DNA from: Bacteroidota bacterium
Lineage (GTDB): Bacteria; Bacteroidota; Ignavibacteria; UBA10030; UBA8401
Length of the DNA stretch: 23,566 nt
Assembly: GCA_030824295.1 (NCBI GenBank)
Contig: JAVBYA010000150.1
Location: 1-23,566, forward strand
Direction of reading: 5' to 3'
Below the pieces are notes generated by a model. It did no database searches and had not been told where the DNA came from. It worked only from the letters and a program-made list of their open reading frames with translations. Below, piece by piece: positions 1 through 7,810 of the stretch (positions are counted from its first letter, which is position 1; each line of letters opens with the position of its first letter). A program made the position numbers and the translations under genes.

Positions 1-1762
1 AATCCCCCTGCGACACGCGGCGGAGCTTCTCCAGCTCCATGTTCGTCAGGATAGGATGTTGCAGCTTGAGTGTATGACAATGCTGCGGTGTCTCGTCCAG
101 GATGTTCCGTTCCGTGCCGATGTAGCTGGTCAGGGACATCACGAACTCTTCGCGGATCGGATCGATCGGCGGATTGGTCACCTGCGCGAAGAGCTGTTTG
201 AAGTACGCAAAGAGGGACTGCGGCTGATCGGAAAGACACGCCAGCGGCGTATCGGTCCCCATGGAACCGATCGGCTCCTCCGCGTTCACCGCCATCGGCG
301 TGACGATCATCCGAACATCCTCGTCGCTGTAGCCGAACATCCGCTGCCGCTGGATGATATCCTTCTCGCTCAATGCGTGAGCGCGCGGCGGTTCCGCCAG
401 AGATTCGATGGTGATCTGATTCTCTTTGATCCAGCTGCCGTACGGTTTACGGCTGCTCAGCTGCGCTTTGATCTCCTCATCGAACACCACACGTTTCTGT
501 TCCAGGTCCACCAGCAGCATCTTCCCCGGTTCCAGTCTCCCCTTCGTCTTCACCCGCTCGGGTTCGATCGGCAGCACGCCGGTCTCGGACGCCATGATGA
601 GCAGTCCGTCATGCGTCTCCACATATCGAGCAGGACGCAGACCGTTCCGGTCCAGCGTCGCGCCGATCACTTTGCCGTCCGTGAACGCCACAGCGGCAGG
701 ACCGTCCCACGGTTCCATCAGCGATGCATGATATTCGTAGAATGCTTTCTTCTCCGCGGACATCGTTGCATCCATACTCCACGCTTCCGGGATGAGCATG
801 GACATCACATGCGGCAGACTCCGGCCGGAGTGATACAGCAGTTCCACCGCATTGTCCAGCGCCGCAGAATCGCTCCCGTCGGGCTGGATGATGGGGAATA
901 ATTTCTTCAGGTCCTCGCCGAACAGATCGGACCGCAGCACGGACTGCCGCGCATGCATCCAGATCACGTTCCCCCGCATCGTGTTGATCTCGCCGTTGTG
1001 ACTCACAAAACGGAACGGATGCGCCAGCTGCCAGTTCGGCATCGTGTTCGTGGAGAAGCGCTGATGGACCAGACAGAGCGCGCTCTCGGTGTCCGTATCG
1101 GAGAGTTCACTGTAGAACTGCTCGATCTGCGGCGCCAGCAGGAGTCCTTTATAGATGATGATGCGGGACGACAGCGACGGGATGTAGAAGAAATCCTTCT
1201 CCTTGATCTCCGATGCGTACAGTTCCGCTTCGGCGCGTTTGCGCACCACGTATAGTTTCCGGTCGAACTCCTCGCGCGTCATTCCTTCTGCGCGGCGGAT
1301 GAAGATCTGCTCTATATAAGGCTGAGAGGCACGGGCGATACGTCCGATGGCATCCGCGCCGACCGGTGCGTCCCTCCACCCCAGCACGCTCAATCCCTCC
1401 TCACGCACGATACGCTCCATGATCCCTTCGCACACCAGCCGTGATGCCTGATTCACCGGCAGGAAGACCATGCCGACGCCGTACTCCCCTTCTTCCGGCA
1501 GTGTGATGCCGAGCGATCGGCACTCCTTCACAAAGAACTTGTGCGGTATCTGGATGGTGATGCCCGCGCCGTCCCCGGTCTCCGGATCGCAGCCGCATGC
1601 ACCGCGGTGCGTCAGATTGATGAGGATCTCGATCCCCTTGGTGATCACATCGTGGGAGCGTCCGCCGTTGATGTTCACGATAAACCCGATGCCGCAGGCA
1701 TCGTGTTCATGGCGCGGATCGTAGAGCGGGAAATTCTCTTGTGTCTGGAACGGTTCTTTCAT
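1..1762 (-). CDS. gltB: Glutamate synthase large subunit, N-terminal part (runs off left edge)
   Basis: Translating the minus strand from the ATG at 1762-1760 gives 587 open codons to the window edge. The large subunit is usually about 1500 residues, so this is roughly the first 40 percent. The protein makes two glutamates from glutamine and 2-oxoglutarate. What is visible is the class II glutamine amidotransferase domain: EHDACGIGF places the nucleophile Cys23 behind a short propeptide of the kind removed in this family, and HQRFSTNTMPNW and SHNGEINTMRGN are signature glutaminase motifs; the central linker domain begins toward the left edge. The start overlaps the ilvN stop by one base (TGATG), and GGAG lies 7 nt upstream, so translation is probably coupled to ilvN. 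It is the third gene of an ilvB-ilvN-gltB operon. The FMN and iron-sulfur regions lie outside the window. Confidence 0.96.
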   Translation of the reverse strand, partial: MKEPFQTQENFPLYDPRHEHDACGIGFIVNINGGRSHDVITKGIEILINLTHRGACGCDPETGDGAGITIQIPHKFFVKECRSLGITLPEEGEYGVGMVFLPVNQASRLVCEGIMERIVREEGLSVLGWRDAPVGADAIGRIARASQPYIEQIFIRRAEGMTREEFDRKLYVVRKRAEAELYASEIKEKDFFYIPSLSSRIIIYKGLLLAPQIEQFYSELSDTDTESALCLVHQRFSTNTMPNWQLAHPFRFVSHNGEINTMRGNVIWMHARQSVLRSDLFGEDLKKLFPIIQPDGSDSAALDNAVELLYHSGRSLPHVMSMLIPEAWSMDATMSAEKKAFYEYHASLMEPWDGPAAVAFTDGKVIGATLDRNGLRPARYVETHDGLLIMASETGVLPIEPERVKTKGRLEPGKMLLVDLEQKRVVFDEEIKAQLSSRKPYGSWIKENQITIESLAEPPRAHALSEKDIIQRQRMFGYSDEDVRMIVTPMAVNAEEPIGSMGTDTPLACLSDQPQSLFAYFKQLFAQVTNPPIDPIREEFVMSLTSYIGTERNILDETPQHCHTLKLQHPILTNMELEKLRRVSQGD

Positions 1763-2295
1763 CAGGCTTCTCCGACGAACTCGCGTTTCAATGCCACGCG
1801 CCCCGTGCGCGCGATCTCTTTGATGTGGAACGGCTTCAGCATCTTGATGATGGCATCCACCTTCTGTCCGCTGCCGGTGGCCTCCACCGTCATCGTCTTA
1901 TGACTGATATCGATGATCTTCCCCTGGAAGATCTCAGCGATCTGCATGATCTCGGACCGGTTCTCCGGCGTGGTCCCCACTTTGATGAGCGCCAGTTCCC
2001 GCTCCATATAGCTCTCGTACGTCAGGTCCACCACCTTCAGCGTATCGATCAGCTTGTTCAGCTGCTTGATGATCTGCTCGATGATGGCATCGTCCCCTTT
2101 CGTCACCAGGGTCATGCGCGAGACGGTCGCATCCTCCGTCGGACCGACCGTGATGCTCTCCAGGTTGTATCCTTTCGCGGAGAACATGCCTGCTACGCGG
2201 TTCAGCGCGCCGAACTTGTTCTCCAGCAGGACGGAGATCGTATGTTTGTGGACGGCCTGCTCGGCCGGTACTTCTGCTGCGGTTGCCATGGTCAT
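1762..2295 (-). CDS. ilvN: Acetolactate synthase small (regulatory) subunit
   Basis: 177 residues, full length for the regulatory subunit of acetohydroxyacid synthase, which binds IlvB, raises its activity and confers valine feedback inhibition. An N-terminal ACT domain starts near residue 17 (HTISVLLENKFGALNRVAGM, with the GYNLESITVG segment after it), followed by the usual C-terminal ALS small-subunit domain ending near the GRVALKRE segment. The first ATG (2295) overlaps the ilvB stop as ATGA. A second ATG two codons on (2289) is better placed relative to the AAAGG just upstream, about 6 nt away versus none for the first ATG, so the true start may be 2289. It lies between ilvB and gltB with overlaps on both sides, so the three genes are almost certainly co-transcribed. 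Confidence 0.95.
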   Translation of the reverse strand: MTMATAAEVPAEQAVHKHTISVLLENKFGALNRVAGMFSAKGYNLESITVGPTEDATVSRMTLVTKGDDAIIEQIIKQLNKLIDTLKVVDLTYESYMERELALIKVGTTPENRSEIMQIAEIFQGKIIDISHKTMTVEATGSGQKVDAIIKMLKPFHIKEIARTGRVALKREFVGEA

Positions 2296-4058
2296 CCTTT
2301 CGCGATGGTCACCAGTTCAAGGTCACTCTCCTGTTCGCCGTTCACCGGCGCGGAGCTGTCGTTCGGGATATCAATGATCTCGTGGTACGTCTGCCCCGCC
2401 GGGATCATCGGGTACACATTGTCCTCTTTCACCGTTTTGAATTCCACCAGCACCGGACCGTCCGTGGCGAGCATCTGCTTCACCACATCCTCCACCTGGT
2501 CCGTCGTGGTCGCGCGGAATCCGGGGATGCCGTACGCTTCGGCGAGCTTCACATAGTCCGGACCGAACATCTCCACATGCGAATACCTCTTACGCCAAAA
2601 CAATTCCTGCCACTGCCGCACCATGCCGAGGTACCCGTTGTTGAGGATGATGATCTTCACCGGCACGTTGTGTTCGCGGATCGTGGCAAGTTCCTGCAGG
2701 TTCATCTGGAATCCGCCGTCGCCGCTGATGGAGATCACCGGCATATCCTTCCGTGCGAATGCTGCACCCATCGCCGCCGGCAGCGAGAATCCCATCGTCC
2801 CGAGTCCGCCGCTGGTCAGATGCGTGCGGGGATGCACGTACCGGAAGAACTGCGCCATCCACATCTGATGCTGACCCACGTCGCTCACCATCACCGCATT
2901 CCCTTTTGTCGCTTCGGAGACCGCGCTGATCACATGCTGCATGCGGATGAACTTGCCGTTGCGGTAGCGCAGCGGATGTTCCTCTTTCCAATTACGAATG
3001 GTCTGCCGCCAGTCCTTCGTGTCCAATGCGGTCACCTGCGGCAGCAGCTGCTGCAGCACCTTCTTCACATCGCCGACGATCGGCACATCCACCTTCACAT
3101 TCTTGCTGATGTTGGAGGGATCGATGTCGATGTGGATCTTCTTCGCTTCGGGAGCGAACGCATCGGTCTTGCCGGTCACACGGTCGTCGAAGCGTGCACC
3201 GACGGCGATGAGCAGGTCGCAGTAGTTCACGGCGGTGTTGGAGTACCATGTGCCGTGCATGCCGAGCATGCCCATGGAGAGTTCGTCCGTTTCCGGGAAT
3301 GCGCCGAGTCCGTGCAGCGTGGTTGTCACCGGGATGTTCGTCTTGCGAGCGAACGCCGTCAGCTCTTCCGCGGCGTTGGAGAGGATCGTGCCGCCGCCGA
3401 CATACAGCACCGGGCGTTTCGCTTTCGCGATGAGCGCCACCGCTTTGTCCAATTGTTTTTGATTCCCTTCGGCGTGGGGGATGTAGGAACGCATCTTCAC
3501 CGTTTTCGGATAGGAGAAGATCGTCTTCGTTGCCATCACATCCTTCGGCAGGTCGACCAGCACGGGACCCGGACGGCCGGTGGTCGCCACGTAGAACGCC
3601 TCTTTGATCGTCGCAGCGAGTTCGTTCACATCGCGGACAAGATAATTGTGTTTGGTGATGGGGCGGGTGATGCCGACGATGTCCGCTTCCTGGAAGGCAT
3701 CATTGCCGATCAGTTTCAGCGCCACCTGTCCGGTGAAGACGACGATCGGAATGGAGTCCATGTATGCATCGGCGATGCCGGTAACGGTGTTCGTAGCGCC
3801 GGGACCGGAGGTGACGAGCGCAACGCCGCACTTGCCGGACGCTTTCGCGTATCCTTCTGCGGCGTGCACGGCGCCTTGCTCATGCCGGGTGAGGATATGT
3901 TTGATGTCCGAGATGTCGTGGAGCGCATCATAGATGCCGATCACGGCGCCGCCGGGATATCCGAACACGACATCGACGTGTTCCGCGATCAAAGAACGGA
4001 CGAAGATCTCAGCGCCGGTCATCGGACGCTGCGGGGAAGAGGGGGTTTGTTGGGTCAT
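2292..4058 (-). CDS. ilvB: Acetolactate synthase large (catalytic) subunit
   Basis: 588 residues, the normal length. This thiamine-diphosphate enzyme condenses pyruvate with pyruvate or 2-oxobutyrate, the first common step of valine, leucine and isoleucine synthesis. Visible are the TPP-activating glutamate in RHEQGA (Glu60), the substrate-channel segment SGPGATN, the central FAD-binding domain, and the C-terminal TPP/Mg motif with GDG at residues 446-448 followed by NNGYLGMVRQWQ. A GTG at 4061 could add one residue, but the ATG at 4058 is preferred because AGG of GGCAGG lies about 6 nt upstream of it. First gene of ilvB-ilvN-gltB; its stop overlaps the ilvN start. A structured leader lies upstream and may regulate the operon. 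Confidence 0.97.
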   Translation of the reverse strand: MTQQTPSSPQRPMTGAEIFVRSLIAEHVDVVFGYPGGAVIGIYDALHDISDIKHILTRHEQGAVHAAEGYAKASGKCGVALVTSGPGATNTVTGIADAYMDSIPIVVFTGQVALKLIGNDAFQEADIVGITRPITKHNYLVRDVNELAATIKEAFYVATTGRPGPVLVDLPKDVMATKTIFSYPKTVKMRSYIPHAEGNQKQLDKAVALIAKAKRPVLYVGGGTILSNAAEELTAFARKTNIPVTTTLHGLGAFPETDELSMGMLGMHGTWYSNTAVNYCDLLIAVGARFDDRVTGKTDAFAPEAKKIHIDIDPSNISKNVKVDVPIVGDVKKVLQQLLPQVTALDTKDWRQTIRNWKEEHPLRYRNGKFIRMQHVISAVSEATKGNAVMVSDVGQHQMWMAQFFRYVHPRTHLTSGGLGTMGFSLPAAMGAAFARKDMPVISISGDGGFQMNLQELATIREHNVPVKIIILNNGYLGMVRQWQELFWRKRYSHVEMFGPDYVKLAEAYGIPGFRATTTDQVEDVVKQMLATDGPVLVEFKTVKEDNVYPMIPAGQTYHEIIDIPNDSSAPVNGEQESDLELVTIAKG

Positions 4059-4096
4059 CACACACCTGCCGGGAAAAAAGTGAACAGCAATGCACA

Positions 4097-4185
4097 GCCT
4101 CTGCTTCAGAGGTTACATCCTGATCATCGTCTCACGTGGTGCGTGTTGAGTGAAGTGTGAAATGTTGTGTTGGGAGTAACCTCTG
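4097..4185 (-). promoter_or_regulatory. ilvB leader with mutually exclusive hairpins
   Basis: On the minus-strand transcript, CAGAGGTTAC (4185-4176) is perfectly complementary to GTAACCTCTG (4115-4106), 60 nt downstream. The same CCTCTG-complementing tract can instead pair with CAGAGG (4102-4097) across a 3-nt loop, giving a 6-bp hairpin. The two pairings cannot coexist, as in leader attenuators. A four-codon ORF, M-I-R-M-stop, lies just before the second arm (4126-4112). A T-rich run, TTTTTT, occurs about 20 nt after the last arm but is not directly joined to it, so it is not a standard terminator. No T-box consensus was found. Function is inferred from the structure and the position ahead of an amino acid operon. 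Confidence 0.5.
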
Positions 4186-4221
4186 CGAACTCTTAGCCGA
4201 TAATAGTTAGGCGTAGAATCG

Positions 4222-4229
4222 CAAAAGTA
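4222..4229 (-). promoter_or_regulatory. Candidate -7 element for the ilvB operon
   Basis: The minus strand reads TACTTTTG, an exact match to the Bacteroidota -7 consensus TAnnTTTG. I see no good -33 TTG at 17-23 nt upstream, so this is only half a promoter. If used, the transcript would start near 4215 and carry a leader of about 155 nt containing the alternative hairpins. Confidence 0.4.
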
Positions 4230-4409
4230 ATCCCCAACAGAATGATAATGCCGCTCAGCGGAAGGAGAGACACAGGTACAGCGACGACACGCACGCGGGT
4301 GCGTTTCGGAGAGCTCACTGTATGGTTGTCGTATGCGGACATTCTGATTGGTGGTTACGTTCGAAGTGCAACTGGGTTACACACTTATAAGATACAACTA
4401 TTCATTCCG

Positions 4410-4436
4410 TTGTCAAGATTTTATTTCGTATCTTTG
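4410..4436 (+). promoter_or_regulatory. Candidate promoter of mnmE
   Basis: TATCTTTG (4429-4436) matches TAnnTTTG exactly, and TTG (4410-4412) lies 16 nt upstream, one short of the usual 17-23 range. The mnmE ATG follows 17 nt after the element, so the leader would be about 10 nt. The rest of the stretch between ilvB and mnmE (roughly 4230-4409) holds nothing I can identify. Confidence 0.55.
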
Positions 4437-4453
4437 AAAAATTTCCTGTCCGC

Positions 4454-5845
4454 ATGCACCCGACCCATCATACCCGTGAGACCATCGCCGCCGTTGCGAC
4501 CGCTGTCGGTATCGGCGGTATAGCCGTTATAAGAATCTCCGGCGAGCACGCCCTCTCTGCGGCGGATGCGCTCTTCCGCGGCACCACACGCGCGAAGGAT
4601 GCTGCTTCCCATACGGTCCATTATGGCACGGTCGTGGATCCTGTTTCACGTGAAACAATCGATACCGTCCTGGTGACCGTGTTCCGGGATCCGCACTCGT
4701 TCACCGGAGAGGATGTTGTTGAGATCAGTTGTCACGGCGGCTATTTTGTAGCTCAGAGGATCCTGGTGCTGCTCTATAACAACGGAGCGCGCCCCGCACA
4801 GCCTGGGGAATTTACTCTTCGCGCTTTTCTGAATGGCAAACTGGACTTAGCTCAAGCTGAAGCTGTTGCCGACATCATCAGCTCCACCACCGAGAAGTCG
4901 CATAAGGCATCGGTCGATCTTCTCACCGGTAAGCTTTCTTCCGCCGTCCGCGCACTACGTCAGGAGATCCTGGATATCTGCTCCCTGCTTGAACTGGAGC
5001 TCGACTTCTCCCAGGAGGGGATCGAACTCGCAGACCGCCGTTCTGTTGTTACCAAACTCAATGCCATTCAGCAGTCGATCACGTCACTCTCCGACAGCTA
5101 TCAGGAGGGGAGGGTCATTCGCGAAGGCATTAAAGTGGCTCTGGTGGGAAGACCGAACGCAGGGAAGTCCAGCCTGCTAAACGCATTATTGAAGGAAGAG
5201 CGCGCCATTGTCAGCGACATCCCGGGCACGACGAGGGATACCATCGAAGAGAGGGTCGTGCTGGAGGGTATCGAGTTCATCTTTCATGATACCGCCGGAC
5301 TCCGCGAATCGTCGGACAGCATCGAGATCGAAGGAATGAAACGGACCTCTAAGGCGATCGCCGGTGCCGACGTTGTCCTGTTCTTGATCGATGGTTCAGC
5401 GGAACACTCCGCCGCTGACCATCTTCGCTACAAAGAGATCGCGGATACCTATGCAGGCTCAAAACGACCTCTCTGGGTGCTCAATAAGTATGATATCCGC
5501 CATGGTTCTGAAACCTTCCGGACAATGGAGAATGCTCTGTGGATCTCCTGTAAAACACCTCATGGACTCGCAGAGTTGAAGCAGGAACTGGTGCGCATCT
5601 CCATCCCGACTCACGACCCAGCATCATCGTCCTTGACCATTACCAATATCCGACACAAGGATGCTCTGGAGCGCGCCCGGGTCTCGATCTCAACTGCAGC
5701 GGAAGCGATCGAAGGGGGACTGGGTGGCGACTTTGCCGCTGTTGACCTTCGTGCTGCCATGAACTACCTTGGAGAGATCATCGGACTCACCACTCCGGAC
5801 GACATTCTGAACAACATTTTTTCAAACTTCTGCATCGGAAAGTAA
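4454..5845 (+). CDS. mnmE: tRNA modification GTPase MnmE
   Basis: 463 residues, full length. With MnmG it installs the (carboxymethyl)aminomethyl group at C5 of wobble uridine 34 in certain tRNAs. Domains in order: an N-terminal formyl-THF-binding domain (GIGGIAVIRISG near residues 19-30 and SCHGG further on), a helical domain, and an inserted Ras-like G domain with P-loop GRPNAGKSS from residue 232, DTAG switch II and NKYD base specificity. The C terminus has the invariant FCIGK, with the catalytic cysteine at residue 460. The ATG at 4454 has no Shine-Dalgarno, and a TAnnTTTG promoter lies just upstream. The gene contains a perfect parS palindrome at 4642-4657. It is followed by mnmG after 35 nt, a very common near-origin order. 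Confidence 0.98.
   Translation: MHPTHHTRETIAAVATAVGIGGIAVIRISGEHALSAADALFRGTTRAKDAASHTVHYGTVVDPVSRETIDTVLVTVFRDPHSFTGEDVVEISCHGGYFVAQRILVLLYNNGARPAQPGEFTLRAFLNGKLDLAQAEAVADIISSTTEKSHKASVDLLTGKLSSAVRALRQEILDICSLLELELDFSQEGIELADRRSVVTKLNAIQQSITSLSDSYQEGRVIREGIKVALVGRPNAGKSSLLNALLKEERAIVSDIPGTTRDTIEERVVLEGIEFIFHDTAGLRESSDSIEIEGMKRTSKAIAGADVVLFLIDGSAEHSAADHLRYKEIADTYAGSKRPLWVLNKYDIRHGSETFRTMENALWISCKTPHGLAELKQELVRISIPTHDPASSSLTITNIRHKDALERARVSISTAAEAIEGGLGGDFAAVDLRAAMNYLGEIIGLTTPDDILNNIFSNFCIGK
4642..4657. other. parS site 1 (ParB binding site), perfect consensus
   Basis: TGTTTCACGTGAAACA, a 16-bp palindrome identical to the bacterial parS consensus, lies inside the mnmE coding region. Placement of parS inside coding DNA near oriC is common. 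Two further near-identical sites lie within 3.2 kb, which makes chance occurrence very unlikely. Confidence 0.92.
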
Positions 5846-5862
5846 AGCGGAACGGCACGCAC

Positions 5863-5878
5863 TGTTCCACGTGAAACA
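5863..5878. other. parS site 2
   Basis: TGTTCCACGTGAAACA differs from the consensus palindrome at one base and is a variant known among functional parS sites. It fills the mnmE-mnmG gap and ends 2 nt before the mnmG ATG, so ParB binding or spreading here could affect mnmG expression. Confidence 0.9.
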
Positions 5879-5880
5879 TC

Positions 5881-7791
5881 ATGCTCATCAGTAGACCAGG
5901 GACATATTACGATGTTATTGTTGTCGGAGGGGGACATGCCGGCATCGAAGCTTCCCTTGCCGCAGCACGGATGGGATGTTCGACGCTGCTCATCTCTTTG
6001 AAGGCAAATGCCATCGGCAGGATGTCGTGCAACCCGGCGATCGGAGGAACGGCGAAGGGACATCTTGTTAGGGAGATCGATGCACTCGGCGGCGAGATGG
6101 GAAAGATCGCCGATGCCACCGGCATTCAGTTCAAGATGCTGAACACCTCCAAAGGTCCGGCCGTCTGGTCTCCGCGTTGTCAGAGCGACAGGGAGTGGTA
6201 CTCCAGAGATGCGCAGGAGAGGGTCCTCGGTCAAACAAATCTCGATGTGCTCGAAGATTCCGTTGCCGATGTGCTGACGGAAGGGAACATGCTGAAGGGG
6301 ATACGCACCTTTCTGGGACATGAGATACGATGCCGCTCCATGGTACTGTGTGCCGGTACATTCCTGAACGGACTGATGCACACAGGAGAGAAACACCGGA
6401 GCGGAGGAAGATTTGGTGAAGCGCCTGCGAGGGGAGTAACAGAGTCTCTAAAAGAGTTGGGATTCACTTCAGGTAGATTGAAGACAGGAACTCCTCCGCG
6501 CATCGACCTGAGCACGATTGATCTTGCAAGGACCGAACGACAGGACAGCGATGATCCGCCAATACCATTCTCATTTCACAATGAACGGATCACGAACAGA
6601 CTCGTTCCGATGTATCTCACCTACACGAATCCTGCAACGCATAAGATCCTGGAAAAAGGATTCGATCGTTCGCCGATGTTCACCGGTAAGATCAAGGGAG
6701 TCGGTCCGCGGTATTGTCCCTCCATTGAGGATAAGGTCTTTCGTTTTGCCGAACGCGATCGTCACCAGATATTTCTGGAGCCGGAAGGATACGATACGAA
6801 TGTCGTCTACGTGAATGGTTTCTCTACCAGTCTTCCGGAAGAGATACAGTACGAAGGAATCCGCTCCATTGTCGGACTCGAACATGCGGCGATGATCCGT
6901 CCCGGCTATGCCGTTGAGTATGATTTCTTTCCTCCGCATCAGCTGCATCATACGCTCGAAACGAAACTCATCAGTGGACTATTCTTTGCGGGACAGATCA
7001 ACGGAACGTCCGGATACGAAGAAGCAGCAGGGCAGGGACTCATCGCCGGTATCAATGCTGCACTGAAAGTGCAGAACAAGAAACCGTTCATTGTCCAGCG
7101 CAGCGAAGGATATCTTGGTGTGATGGTGGATGATCTCATCAACAAATCGACCGATGAACCATACCGCATGTTCACATCGCGCGCGGAATATCGACTGCTG
7201 CTCCGCCAGGATAATGCGGACCGTCGACTCATGCGTGCCGGATATGAACTCGGACTGATAGCGAAAGAGATGATCGAACAACTCGATGAGAAAGAACGAA
7301 AGGTAGAAGAGACACTTCAGTATCTGCATTCAACCAGCATCGCACCAGCTGCGATCAATCCGCTGCTTGAAAAGAAAAATGAATCACCGATCGCAGAGAA
7401 TGATGATCTCGCACGCATGCTTCGTCGCACGAACATCACGGCAGAGGACATCGCAACGGTCGTGACCGATGCAACGATCAAAGCGAATCTTTCGCAGCGC
7501 GATGTTCGCGAGCAAGTGGAGATCGATGCGAAGTATGCAGGATACATCCAGCGGCAGAACGAACAGATCCAACGCTTTGCAAAACTGGAAGAGTATCTCA
7601 TCCCTGAACATTTTGATTACACACGCATCACATCACTGAGCACCGAAGGAAAAGAAAAACTCCATCGCATCCGTCCACGCTCCATCGGACAAGCATCGCG
7701 CATCGCGGGAGTGACGAACTCCGATGTTTCGGTGCTGACTATCTATCTTAAGACATCGGGAGTTTTGAAAACTCCCGATGTCTCACGCTAA
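5881..7791 (+). CDS. mnmG: tRNA uridine-34 5-carboxymethylaminomethyl modification enzyme MnmG (GidA)
   Basis: 636 residues, full length. This FAD-dependent partner of MnmE takes part in wobble-uridine modification. The N-terminal Rossmann FAD motif VVGGGHAGIEA begins near residue 14, and the family signature GPRYCPSIEDK occurs at the expected place, as does the ATSGYEEAAGQG-like segment (here NGTSGYEEAAGQG). The C-terminal helical domain contains RPRSIGQASRIAGVT. The last dozen codons are encoded by a perfect 33-bp palindrome (7751-7783), giving a tail slightly longer than typical. The ATG at 5881 sits right after parS site 2, with no clear Shine-Dalgarno. It is in an operon with mnmE upstream and rsmG 19 nt downstream. 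Confidence 0.98.
   Translation: MLISRPGTYYDVIVVGGGHAGIEASLAAARMGCSTLLISLKANAIGRMSCNPAIGGTAKGHLVREIDALGGEMGKIADATGIQFKMLNTSKGPAVWSPRCQSDREWYSRDAQERVLGQTNLDVLEDSVADVLTEGNMLKGIRTFLGHEIRCRSMVLCAGTFLNGLMHTGEKHRSGGRFGEAPARGVTESLKELGFTSGRLKTGTPPRIDLSTIDLARTERQDSDDPPIPFSFHNERITNRLVPMYLTYTNPATHKILEKGFDRSPMFTGKIKGVGPRYCPSIEDKVFRFAERDRHQIFLEPEGYDTNVVYVNGFSTSLPEEIQYEGIRSIVGLEHAAMIRPGYAVEYDFFPPHQLHHTLETKLISGLFFAGQINGTSGYEEAAGQGLIAGINAALKVQNKKPFIVQRSEGYLGVMVDDLINKSTDEPYRMFTSRAEYRLLLRQDNADRRLMRAGYELGLIAKEMIEQLDEKERKVEETLQYLHSTSIAPAAINPLLEKKNESPIAENDDLARMLRRTNITAEDIATVVTDATIKANLSQRDVREQVEIDAKYAGYIQRQNEQIQRFAKLEEYLIPEHFDYTRITSLSTEGKEKLHRIRPRSIGQASRIAGVTNSDVSVLTIYLKTSGVLKTPDVSR
7751..7783. repeat. Perfect 33-bp palindrome at the 3' end of mnmG
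   Basis: AGACATCGGGAGTTTT, a central G, then its exact reverse complement: 16-bp arms and a one-base centre. In RNA it would form a very stable hairpin with a TTTTGAAAA apex. It lies within the last codons of mnmG, with no T-run behind it, so it is not a standard intrinsic terminator. It may mark an mRNA processing or stability element, or a small mobile palindrome. Confidence 0.85.
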
Positions 7792-7794
7792 TCA

Positions 7795-7810
7795 TGTTTC
7801 ACGTGGAACT
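7795..7810. other. parS site 3 (one- or two-base variant)
   Basis: TGTTTCACGTGGAACT keeps the TTTCACGTG core and differs from the consensus palindrome at two positions (A to G in the right arm and the final base). It lies between mnmG and rsmG and abuts the rsmG ATG, exactly as site 2 abuts mnmG. Confidence 0.8.

Noticed and set aside
56..2556. Several plus-strand frames at the left end
   Set aside because: All lie opposite gltB and ilvN, whose minus-strand translations carry conserved motifs throughout. The plus-strand proteins are low-complexity Arg/His-rich.
2283..4160. Long plus-strand open frame of 625 codons opposite ilvB
   Set aside because: The protein is His- and Arg-rich with no family motifs, and the minus strand encodes a clear full-length IlvB. 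It is an antisense shadow of a GC-rich gene.
4062..4200. T-box riboswitch ahead of ilvB
   Set aside because: The conserved T-box sequence (AGGGTGGNACCGCG-like) is absent; only the alternative hairpins are seen.
7778..7810. Earlier start for rsmG
   Set aside because: Would begin inside the mnmG palindrome and add residues encoded by parS 3, with no family support.
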